Source of the DNA: Deltaproteobacteria bacterium RIFCSPLOWO2_02_FULL_57_26
Lineage (GTDB): Bacteria; Desulfobacterota; Binatia; UBA9968
Assembly (NCBI GenBank): GCA_001798455.1
Contig: MGSI01000016.1
Span: 1-9,369 of the forward strand
Direction: 5' to 3'
Length of the DNA: 9,369 nucleotides
The translations under genes were made by a program, and so were the position numbers. Of the stretch, positions 1 through 9,369 are shown piece after piece (the stretch's first letter is position 1; each line of letters begins with the position of its first letter). Under the pieces are notes generated by a model that searched no databases, was not told where the DNA came from, and saw only the letters and a list, made by a program, of their open reading frames with translations.

Positions 1-194
1 CGCTTGACTTGCCCTAGCCTCCTTCCGTGCAATCTGGGGGAAATGTACATCCCTACCTACGAACCGACTTGTGTTGACACAACAGCACCTTATCGAACGC
101 TTGACTTGCCCTAGCCTCCTTCCGTGCAATCTGGGGGAAATGTACATCCCTACCTACGAACCGACTTGTGTTGACACAACAGCACCTTATCGAA
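1..194. repeat. Perfect 97-bp tandem duplication (two copies)
   Basis: Bases 1-97 and 98-194 are identical at every position compared. Base 195 (a) differs from base 98 (c), so the repetition ends there and the array is exactly 2.0 copies, flush with the window's left edge. The 97-bp unit is not a multiple of three, so it does not encode a repeated peptide in one frame. Each copy holds a near-perfect dyad, TTGTGT-TG-ACACAA, at 69-82 and 166-179. Further copies may lie upstream, but the exact two-copy length at the edge also fits an assembly end artefact. Confidence 0.95.
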
Positions 195-317
195 AACTCT
201 CTGCCCAAAAACGGGTACGGAGCCATTTCAAAAGGAAATTCGTAGCATTTGATTTTGGTGAAGGGCATGAAGTTTAGCTAGCGAAACTTTAAGGGGTTTC
301 ATCAAGGCGGATTTTAA

Positions 318-443
318 GTTCCGGCACTTGACTCAGTTTCTCCTCACGCGGAGAAGATCGTGAAAGAAGCGGCTCCGTTTATGAGAATGAATAAACTGGA
401 CGAGCAGGAGGCCCGGGAGATCATAAAAAAAGAGCTTTTGTAA
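318..443 (+). pseudogene. 3' remnant of an unrecognised coding region
   Basis: A frame stays open from just after a TAA at 315-317 to the TAA at 441-443, with no convincing start or ribosome binding site. Its predicted product has a protein-like, charged C-terminus, with stretches such as EKIVKEAAPFMR, then NKLDEQEAREIIKK, ending in ELL. This helical composition is unlike a random frame, so it is probably the tail of a gene whose front has been lost or replaced by the 97-bp duplication. I do not recognise the family. The stop lies 33 bases before the start of the next, also broken, gene on the same strand, so both may be debris of one former operon. It could still be a chance open frame. Confidence 0.35.
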
Positions 444-464
444 CCTAGACCCCGGCCCCTTGCG

Positions 465-470
465 GGAGGT
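465..470 (+). promoter_or_regulatory. Ribosome binding site of the broken substrate-binding protein
   Basis: GGAGGT lies six bases before the ATG at 477. It fixes the original start at 477 rather than at the out-of-frame ATG at 481, which opens the longer uninterrupted frame to 1056. Confidence 0.7.
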
Positions 471-476
471 TGAACC

Positions 477-1056
477 ATGAATGCACATTCGGTCACTCAC
501 TCAAGATTCGGACATGGCGCATTCCTCTTGCTACTTTTCCTCCTGCTATGCTCCAATCCCCTCTCCGCCGCACAGATTTACGTTGTCTGGACCAGTGAGG
601 CGGGGGTGTTCGCCCCCCTCTGGGTCACCAAGGAAGCTGGGGTTTCCACTGTTGTTGGACGGATCCAAACTGGGCATTCCCTATTCCAGCAACATGGTCG
701 TCGTTCGAAAATCCTACCTCGATAGGAACCGCGAGACTGTTCGCAACTTTATCAAGGCTGTCGTCGAAGGGATTCATTACTACAAGGCGAATAAGGAGTT
801 CAGCCTCAAGGTGATCTCCAAATACATGAGGATAACGGATCGAGAGGTTGCTGAGGAAAATTTTCGCGAGTACGACTTCCCCCTACGACCTTACCCGGCC
901 AGAGAATACTTTGAGCTTCCTATCCAGGAAGTCGGAAGGAAAGAGCCCAGGGTGTTGAAGGAGAATCCCGAGCGCTTTGTCGATTCATCTCTAGTCAAGG
1001 ATCTCGATGAAACCGGCTTCATCGAAAAGCTTTCTCGTGAATACGGCTTAAAATGA
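477..1056 (+). pseudogene. NMT1/THI5-like ABC transporter substrate-binding protein, internally deleted and frameshifted
   Basis: The family binds small organic ligands in the periplasm and delivers them to an ABC importer. Frame 1 starts at ATG 477 behind a good ribosome binding site. It gives a signal peptide (FLLLLFLLL, with a likely cleavage near LSA-AQ) and the typical first strand, with the motif VFAPLWVTKEAG, up to about base 641. The family then continues in a different frame, from about base 640 (GFPLLLDGSKLGIPY) to the TGA at 1054-1056. This part contains the C-terminal lobe, with RNFIKAVVEGIHYYK, PYPAREY, PERFVDSSLVKDLDETGFI and EKLSREYGLK. Together the two parts make about 193 codons, against about 330 usual for the family, so about 140 residues are missing between them and the frame changes at the junction. 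The uninterrupted frame from ATG 481 would be 191 codons, but its first 50 or so residues are the wrong frame of the signal peptide. No transporter permease or ATPase gene is in the window. The family assignment is from recognised motifs; the ligand is unknown. Confidence 0.8.
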
Positions 1057-1164
1057 TTGGAAGGCGCTAAGGCCCTCGAAGGCGGCGCGGCACGAAGGCA
1101 CGTCCATCCTAACCAGTTACTGCCCTCAACCAGCGACTTGACCCCTTTGTCCTTTCTCTCATCC

Positions 1165-1224
1165 GAGTGGCTCCTTTCTTTTGGTTTTGCTTAACCGTGG
1201 ATTCTCCCACCGTTGGAGCCACTC
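1165..1224. repeat. 10-bp inverted repeat between convergent genes
   Basis: GAGTGGCTCC (1165-1174) is the exact reverse complement of GGAGCCACTC (1215-1224), with 40 bases between. It lies between the ends of the convergent substrate-binding pseudogene and the LuxR-type regulator. No T-run follows either arm, so it is not a standard intrinsic terminator. It may be a structured 3' end for either transcript, or a remnant of a repeat. The rest of 1057-1237 shows nothing I can name. Confidence 0.5.
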
Positions 1225-1237
1225 ATTCAAATTTCAA

Positions 1238-1867
1238 CTAACCCCAGTATAACCTCGCCTCGAGCTTGGGCAGTATGTGCCGGACATGATTGTTGACGGT
1301 TGTTCGGCTAATGTGCAGCCGTGCGGCGATGCTGGGTGGGGTAACGCCTTGCGCGAGCAGGCGCAAAATCTCTATTTCCCGATTTGTCAGATCCGCCTCC
1401 CGGGCAGGAGCGCGCGTCACAGAGATCATCTTGATGACCTGTTCAGGCGAAAGCCCGGTCTCCTTCAAGACCAAATCGCGCATCAGCAGCTCGAGTCGCT
1501 TGCGAACATCCATGGGGCGAATAATGTGGAGCGCGTACGGCAATGATGAGCCAGCCTCATGAACAATGAGCACGGATATGTTGCACCACAACCTACCCTG
1601 CCTGATTTTGACCTGTAGGTCAAAGTTCCTGACCGGACGGCGCTTTCGTATCGCCTGCTGTACGAGGCAATTAGGAGAGCAGACGGGGCCGCTCTCATCC
1701 ACACCCTGAAGGAGTTGGCCACAGGGTTTCGCGATTGCCCTCGCAGCCGTCGTTTCAAACATCGCTTCGGCGGCCCGGTTCCACCGCACGATGAGGCCAG
1801 ACCCGTCAATCGCAAACGCGGCATCCGCGGTGCTTTCCACCAACTCTTTGATGTCCCGAATTTGCAC
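1238..1867 (-). CDS. PAS domain-containing LuxR-family transcriptional regulator, C-terminus short
   Basis: The product is a sensor-regulator: an N-terminal PAS fold joined to a LuxR/FixJ-type DNA-binding helix-turn-helix. I chose GTG at 1867 as the start because GAGGT (1875-1879) lies seven bases upstream, giving 209 residues. A TTG at 1930 would add 21 residues but has no ribosome binding site and overlaps a candidate -35 box. With the GTG start, the PAS region is about residues 5-115 (motifs STADAAFAIDGSGLIVRWN and WCNISVLIVHEAG). It carries a close cysteine pair, VCSPNC (Cys63, Cys67), plus Cys49 and Cys95. The helix-turn-helix is about residues 159-202 (LTNREIEILRLLAQG, then SIAARLHISRTTVNNHVRHIL). 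After HILPKL the protein ends in EARLYWG, where the family normally continues with a GVHSRLEA-like turn and a last helix. A weak promoter is possible (TTGCTT at 1930-1925, 17 bases, AATATT at 1907-1902). The signal sensed and the target genes are unknown. The neighbouring 27-codon ORF is a natural candidate target. Confidence 0.82.
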   Translation of the reverse strand: MQIRDIKELVESTADAAFAIDGSGLIVRWNRAAEAMFETTAARAIAKPCGQLLQGVDESGPVCSPNCLVQQAIRKRRPVRNFDLQVKIRQGRLWCNISVLIVHEAGSSLPYALHIIRPMDVRKRLELLMRDLVLKETGLSPEQVIKMISVTRAPAREADLTNREIEILRLLAQGVTPPSIAARLHISRTTVNNHVRHILPKLEARLYWG

Positions 1868-1932
1868 CCTTACAACCTCATCACGAAAATGATGCGGAGT
1901 TAATATTGCCTGGGCACGCCAAAAAAGCAAGT

Positions 1933-1945
1933 ATCCGTCGCGGAT
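1933..1945. promoter_or_regulatory. Small dyad, possible operator of the divergent pair
   Basis: ATCCG-TCG-CGGAT is a perfect inverted repeat of two 5-base arms. It lies between the regulator gene on the minus strand and the small hydrophobic ORF on the plus strand, just before an AT-rich stretch (1946-1960). The position suits autoregulation by the LuxR-type protein, but that is inference from layout only, and dyads this short occur by chance. Confidence 0.3.
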
Positions 1946-1973
1946 CGATATATATTATAAGGAGGGAAGAGCG

Positions 1974-2057
1974 ATGAATACACGGCCAAGCTTTGCCCTC
2001 GGTTCTACATGGTTCCTTGTTGCGGCCGTCGTCTTTGCTGTGGGCCTCTTCCCCTGA
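1974..2057 (+). CDS. 27-residue hydrophobic peptide: small membrane protein or orphan signal peptide
   Basis: ATG at 1974 is preceded by AAGGAGG (1959-1965), eight bases away, one of the best ribosome binding sites in the window. The frame runs 27 codons to TGA at 2055-2057. The product begins MNTRPSFALGS and is followed by a single hydrophobic segment (WFLVAAVVFAVGLFP). This could be a one-helix membrane protein. It could equally be the signal peptide of an exported protein cut short by a frameshift, since the arginine near the start, hydrophobic core and proline-containing end fit both. A GC-rich hairpin (GCTCG at 2065-2069, CGAGC at 2076-2080) lies just after the stop. I do not recognise the sequence. 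It is divergent from the PAS-LuxR gene. Confidence 0.45.
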   Translation: MNTRPSFALGSTWFLVAAVVFAVGLFP

Positions 2058-2120
2058 TCGCGGCGCTCGTGCGGGCGAGCTTGCCCCTCCCTCTGGAAGG
2101 GGTCCGCTCTTGGCTCTTGA

Positions 2121-2225
2121 CACATCTTGGAAGAGGTCAAGTCGCTGGATGTCCATAGTTGGGGGTAGCTGTTTACGGAGGACCACTTTGGTGACTTGCT
2201 GTACGTCGGGGTGAATCATTCATGC
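2121..2225 (+). pseudogene. Possible decayed coding tail with an in-frame stop
   Basis: In one plus-strand frame, LEEVKSLDVHSWG (from 2127) is followed by TAG at 2166-2168. The same frame then continues with LFTEDHFGDLLYVG to about 2210, running into the 3' end of the oppositely oriented oxidoreductase gene. Both halves look more like a protein than the other frames here. They may be the end of the exported protein whose signal peptide is the 27-codon ORF at 1974. I do not recognise the family and this could be chance. Nothing else is apparent in 2058-2225. Confidence 0.2.
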
Positions 2226-3215
2226 TTACAGCCTCTCCATCACCTCTCGAACAAATCTCTTTATCAGGGACTCTTTTGACTTTCCGCAAGGTATAATAGT
2301 TATCTCGTCCACGCCAGTTTCGATAATCTTCCGCACCCTATCCCTGACTTGATCAGCCGTGCCTGCTATTGAGAATTGATCCACCCACTTCTCTCGAACC
2401 AAGTGGCTATGCTCCGGGCCCATGTGATGATAGGAATTGTACTCTTGCCAGAGCCGCTCTACCGCCTTCTGATCCTCTCTTTCTTGAAGCTCTCCTCTGC
2501 GGTACAACCTACCGAAGTGTGTCAGGGCCGAACGAGCTACGTTGCCTTTGACGGCCTCTCTCGCCTCCGACGGATTATCGTCTATAGAACACGGGGCCCT
2601 AAATATTGTTTTGACCTCAAGTGGAGCGCGCCCGGTCGCAGCGGCGCATTGTCGCACGGAGTCGACAAATGTTTTTGTCAATGCCACCTCGCCCGTGTAG
2701 ATAATGCCGTCCGTCAGCCGGCCTGCCATTTGCATTGCCCGAGGGGATCTAGTGCCAATATAAATCGGGATTTGGTTCCTTTGAGCGAACACACAGCGCA
2801 CCGATTTTCCGTTCAGTTCTACTTCTTCCCCAGCCATCAGTTGCTTGAGCAGCATGACTGCTTCTTCCAGTTGGGCAATCGATACTGGCTTTAGGCCGAC
2901 ATTTCCCGGGCCGGTCGCGCCGACACCGAAACCCAGAAAGGCGCGCCCTTCAGAAAGCTCGTTTAATGTGGCGACCGCACTCGCCGTCACAGTCAAATGG
3001 CGGAGTTGAGGATGGGTTACACCGGGACCGATCAGTAATCGTTTTGTGGCCATGGCGATTGCCCCCAGCAGAACGTAGACCTCGCGCCAGATCATGTGGG
3101 AGTCACCAACCCATAATCTCTGATAGCCAAGATCCTCTGTTAACTTGGCTAGTCGGACACTAGTCGGGGCTTTTTCCGTTCCGTACAGAGCAACGCCAAA
3201 ACTGACTGCCTGCAT
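2226..3215 (-). CDS. LLM-class (luciferase-like) flavin- or F420-dependent oxidoreductase
   Basis: The 329-residue product is a full-length luciferase-like TIM-barrel protein. These enzymes use reduced FMN or coenzyme F420 to oxidise, desulfonate or reduce diverse small substrates in the cytoplasm. Visible family signatures are the N-terminal strand and helix (VSFGVALYG, then RLAKLTEDLGYQRLWVGDSH), the central block ATLNELSEGRAFLGFGVGAT, the segment IPIYIGTRSPRAMQMAGRL followed by TDGIIYTGE, and the C-terminal FSIAGTADQVRDRVRKII with GVDEITIIP. It most resembles the methylene-tetrahydromethanopterin reductase-like subgroup, but the substrate cannot be read from sequence. I chose ATG at 3215; a TTG directly before it (3218) is possible. 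The upstream purine run AAAGGGGGG serves as a moderate ribosome binding site. The gene stands alone on its strand, divergent from the CBS protein. A luciferase-like enzyme near a substrate-binding protein recalls sulfonate uptake loci, but here the binding protein is broken. Confidence 0.9.
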   Translation of the reverse strand: MQAVSFGVALYGTEKAPTSVRLAKLTEDLGYQRLWVGDSHMIWREVYVLLGAIAMATKRLLIGPGVTHPQLRHLTVTASAVATLNELSEGRAFLGFGVGATGPGNVGLKPVSIAQLEEAVMLLKQLMAGEEVELNGKSVRCVFAQRNQIPIYIGTRSPRAMQMAGRLTDGIIYTGEVALTKTFVDSVRQCAAATGRAPLEVKTIFRAPCSIDDNPSEAREAVKGNVARSALTHFGRLYRRGELQEREDQKAVERLWQEYNSYHHMGPEHSHLVREKWVDQFSIAGTADQVRDRVRKIIETGVDEITIIPCGKSKESLIKRFVREVMERL

Positions 3216-3281
3216 CAACAGCCCCCCTTTCGGTTCAAGCTAAAAGAGCCTCACTGCAATCTCAGAGACAGGATAGGTGGC

Positions 3282-3311
3282 CGTATATCCCGATGGAGAG
3301 GAAATAGTCAA
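3282..3311 (-). promoter_or_regulatory. Candidate promoter of the LLM oxidoreductase gene
   Basis: On the minus strand, TTGACT (3311-3306) is followed after 17-18 bases by ATATAC or TATACG (3288-3282). The 5' leader to the ATG at 3215 would be about 60 bases. This is a sequence match only. Confidence 0.35.
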
Positions 3312-3323
3312 GACAGGCTCAAG

Positions 3324-3351
3324 TTGACATAACGGCCCGTTATCGGATAGT
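3324..3351 (+). promoter_or_regulatory. Candidate promoter of the CBS gene with a dyad in its spacer
   Basis: A consensus TTGACA (3324-3329) is followed after 16 bases by GATAGT (3346-3351). The inverted repeat ATAACG-GCC-CGTTAT (3329-3343) fills almost the whole spacer, the usual position of a repressor or spacer-twisting activator site. The leader to the ATG at 3465 would be about 105 bases. Confidence 0.4.
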
Positions 3352-3464
3352 CTCCCGCCAGAAAAACAGGGGCAACGGACAAAGCGCTATACGTTACGCG
3401 GTGATCACACGTATGGAACCGTAGCCCGAGGCAACGCCAAACCTGACGGATGCGGAGGTCGCCA

Positions 3465-3893
3465 ATGAAGAGAGTGAAGGATATACTGGCGGTCAAGGGT
3501 CAAGATGTCTGGTCCATCGAACCTGACGCTTCGGTTTACGACGCCATGAAGCTCATGGCGGACAAAGAGATCGGCGCGCTTATGGTTATGGAGGGCACGA
3601 AGCTGGTCGGTCTCATCTCCGAGAGAGACTATGCCCGGAAGGTCATTCTCCAGGGACGTGCTTCGAGGACCACGCAGGTTAAGGAAATTATGACGACCCG
3701 CGTGGTGTACACTCACCCCCAACAAAACATAGAGGAGTGTATGGCGGTGATGACGGAAAAGCGTGTTCGGCATCTACCGGTCATCGATGGAGAACGGCTA
3801 GTCGGCGTAATTTCCATCGGTGATCTCGTGAAGTCTATCATCAGCGAACAGCAATTCATCATTGAACAACTGGAACGCTACATCCGTGGATAA
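3465..3893 (+). CDS. Stand-alone two-CBS-domain protein
   Basis: The 142-residue protein consists almost entirely of a tandem CBS pair (Bateman module). Such modules bind adenosine nucleotides (AMP, ATP, sometimes NADH or SAM) and signal energy state to partner proteins. CBS1 is about residues 1-63 (TIEP-like SIEPDASVYDAMKLM, then GLISERDYARKV). CBS2 is about residues 73-129 (VKEIMTTRVVYTHPQ, RVRHLPVIDGERLVGVISIGD). The tail EQQFIIEQLERYIRG is the amphipathic end common in this single-module family. ATG at 3465 is chosen because GGAGGT (3454-3459) lies five bases upstream; an ATG at 3450 overlaps that site. No enzyme or transporter domain is attached, and the binding partner is unknown. It is divergent from the LLM gene. 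A GC hairpin (GCGGCC 3898-3903, GGCCGC 3922-3927) with T5 at 3941-3945 follows, a weak terminator candidate. Confidence 0.93.
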   Translation: MKRVKDILAVKGQDVWSIEPDASVYDAMKLMADKEIGALMVMEGTKLVGLISERDYARKVILQGRASRTTQVKEIMTTRVVYTHPQQNIEECMAVMTEKRVRHLPVIDGERLVGVISIGDLVKSIISEQQFIIEQLERYIRG

Positions 3894-4230
3894 TTGAGCG
3901 GCCTGACGAGTGCGCTGAGACGGCCGCGCCGGAAGACCACTTTTTCCTATCGTTGATACCGTCGCCTTCATCACAAGTCCGCCACCCACCATTGACGAGG
4001 ACAGGGCTTCCTAGCTAGGGCCAACCTGGCGCCTTGTTCGATCGATTGCTAGCCTGACTGGGTGGCCCTGGCCCCTTCCGGAAAGAGAGCCAAGGGGAAA
4101 AGGAGCCCTGCTCGATGTGCCTGCCCTGTTCGTGGAGGCAACGCCCATCCGTGTTAAAAAAGCTTGACAAGTATATGAAAATCACATAATTAAGTTCGGA
4201 AATAGACCTTAGGATGCTAAGGATGTAAAC
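3894..4230. other. Intergenic region of about 340 bases, mostly featureless
   Basis: The stretch holds the weak hairpin after the CBS gene (3898-3927), a 10-base palindrome CCTAGCTAGG (4010-4019), an 8-base palindrome TTCCGGAA (4076-4083), and the lrp-type gene's promoter at its right end. A frame open from 4015 to TGA 4165-4167 ends in ALFVEATPIRVKKA and looks faintly protein-like. It has no start or ribosome binding site, so I do not call a gene. A 24-codon frame at ATG 4115 has a poorly spaced AAGGAG and is also not called. Confidence 0.5.
4164..4190 (+). promoter_or_regulatory. Candidate promoter of the Lrp/AsnC regulator gene
   Basis: A consensus TTGACA (4164-4169) is followed after 15-16 bases by CATAAT or ATAATT (4185-4191), in a locally AT-rich stretch. 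The short spacer is slightly below optimum. The leader to the TTG start at 4231 would be about 35 bases. Confidence 0.5.
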
Positions 4231-4770
4231 TTGCTGGACCCAATAGATTTAAAGATACTCTCTATTCTGCAAAGTCACGGCCGATCCCACCTCGCTGAGA
4301 TAGCCAAGGAGGTGGATCTCTCATCGCCGGCCGTAATGGAGAGGGTAAAGAAGCTCGAGGCCCATGGCGTCATTAAGGGCTACCATGCCGTTCTTGATGC
4401 TAAGAAGATGGGCAAGGATATCACGGCTTTCATTGGTGTCTCGATTGGCCACCAGCGGTACATTGGCGAGTTTGCGTCGTACGTGGTGCGGCAGCACGAT
4501 GTACTCGAATGCCATCATGTCACCGGGGATGAAAGCTTTATTTTAAAGGTGAAAACCGCCAACACCTTATCACTGGAAAAGCTACTCGGAGAGATCCGTT
4601 CTGTGGAGGGGGTGACACGAACAGTGACGAGGGTGGTTCTTTCCACGCCCAAGGAGAGCCAGAAGTTAGAATTCGATGAAGGACTCGCTGGCGAGCACCG
4701 GAGTGGAAGAAAGACCTCAGGGGAGGGGGAAGAACCAGCGACACTCGCAGAGAGGTCAAGAAAAAGGTGA
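4231..4770 (+). CDS. Lrp/AsnC-family transcriptional regulator
   Basis: The 179-residue protein has the two-domain Lrp/AsnC architecture. A winged helix-turn-helix spans about residues 4-50 (LDPIDLKILSILQSHGR, IAKEVDLSSPAVMERVKKLE, GVIKGYHAVLD). A RAM/ligand-binding dimerisation domain spans about 66-140 (AFIGVSIG, then HVTGDESFILKVKT and GVTRTVTRVVLST). Family members form octamers or dimers and sense amino acids. The start is TTG at 4231, supported by AAGGA (4219-4223) seven bases upstream and by the HTH beginning at once. About 30 extra, highly charged residues follow the RAM domain (148-179, rich in Glu, Arg and Lys, with Gly). Most relatives are about 150-165 residues and lack such a tail. 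The gene lies 133 bases upstream of gltB on the same strand. In Escherichia coli Lrp activates gltBDF, so local control of gltB is a reasonable inference. Confidence 0.92.
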   Translation: MLDPIDLKILSILQSHGRSHLAEIAKEVDLSSPAVMERVKKLEAHGVIKGYHAVLDAKKMGKDITAFIGVSIGHQRYIGEFASYVVRQHDVLECHHVTGDESFILKVKTANTLSLEKLLGEIRSVEGVTRTVTRVVLSTPKESQKLEFDEGLAGEHRSGRKTSGEGEEPATLAERSRKR

Positions 4771-4824
4771 TATTATCGAGACAAAATAAAAAACGTAAAA
4801 TATGAGATATGTCCAAATTTACTA

Positions 4825-4853
4825 TTGACAAAGACCGTTATTTTCACTATTTT
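4825..4853 (+). promoter_or_regulatory. Candidate gltB promoter in an AT-rich region
   Basis: TTGACA (4825-4830) is followed after 17 bases by TATTTT (4848-4853). The surrounding 4771-4895 is strongly AT-rich compared with the flanking genes, with several A- and T-tracts and a spaced 7-base inverted repeat (AAAATAA 4783-4789, TTATTTT 4838-4844). Such bendable AT-rich DNA is typical of Lrp-family binding, but no consensus operator can be fixed by eye. Confidence 0.5.
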
Positions 4854-4903
4854 TAAGGCTAGTACTGTAAATCACTTTAAAAAACTAATAAAAGGATACT
4901 GGC

Positions 4904-9369
<4,466 letters not shown>

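Noticed and set aside
1..194. A CRISPR array.
   Set aside because: There are only two 97-base units in direct contact, with no spacers and no cas genes.
481..630. An N-terminal protein segment from ATG 481 continuous with the frame ending at 1056.
   Set aside because: The signal peptide and first strand of the family are in the other frame, from ATG 477 with its own ribosome binding site, so this segment is an out-of-frame reading.
2084..2102. A hairpin CCCCT...AGGGG as terminator of the LLM gene.
   Set aside because: The stem is only five pairs with a following mismatch and there is no T-run on either strand.
1881..2219. A 112-codon minus-strand frame between the regulator and the LLM gene.
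   Set aside because: It overlaps the regulator's upstream region and the small ORF, has no ribosome binding site and shows no family motif; the composition looks like antisense of GC-rich spacer DNA.
4115..4189. A 24-codon ORF before the Lrp/AsnC gene.
   Set aside because: Its ribosome binding site is badly spaced, it runs through the -35 and -10 of the next gene's promoter, and the peptide is not distinctive.

Overview
The window is bacterial, with moderate GC. Its one large core gene is gltB, which encodes the glutamate synthase large chain and runs off the right edge. The gene types fit an environmental bacterium with many ABC uptake proteins and luciferase-like oxidoreductases: an NMT1/THI5-like substrate-binding protein, a PAS-LuxR regulator, a luciferase-like monooxygenase, a two-CBS protein and an Lrp/AsnC regulator. 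The GltB N-terminus and the regulator style make me think of the Methylomirabilota (NC10/Rokubacteria) or Nitrospirota neighbourhood. That is an impression from memory, not a computed placement.

Left part (1-2225): accessory and partly decayed. It opens with a perfect 97-bp tandem duplication (1-194). Next come an unrecognised 3' coding remnant (318-443) and a broken periplasmic substrate-binding protein gene (477-1056). In that gene the signal peptide and first strand are joined out of frame to the C-terminal third, so about 140 residues are missing. A PAS-LuxR regulator on the minus strand (1238-1867) converges on it and ends abnormally, just past its recognition helix. Divergent from the regulator is a 27-codon hydrophobic ORF (1974-2057) behind a near-perfect ribosome binding site. 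It is either a small membrane protein or the surviving signal peptide of a lost gene.

Middle (2226-3893): a luciferase-like (LLM) oxidoreductase on the minus strand and a stand-alone two-CBS-domain protein on the plus strand. They diverge from a compact shared promoter region in which the two candidate -35 boxes lie about a dozen bases apart and a short dyad sits in the CBS-side spacer.

Right part (4164-9369): an Lrp/AsnC regulator with a good promoter and a TTG start, followed by a 133-bp AT-rich promoter region and gltB (1488 codons visible, no frameshift). The order suggests a dedicated local regulator of ammonia assimilation. GltB takes the amide nitrogen of glutamine and makes glutamate from 2-oxoglutarate; its partner gltD would be expected beyond the edge.

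I found no new multi-gene system, CRISPR array, tRNA, rRNA or insertion sequence. The points of interest are the decayed genes, the end duplication, the small hydrophobic ORF and the regulatory layouts.
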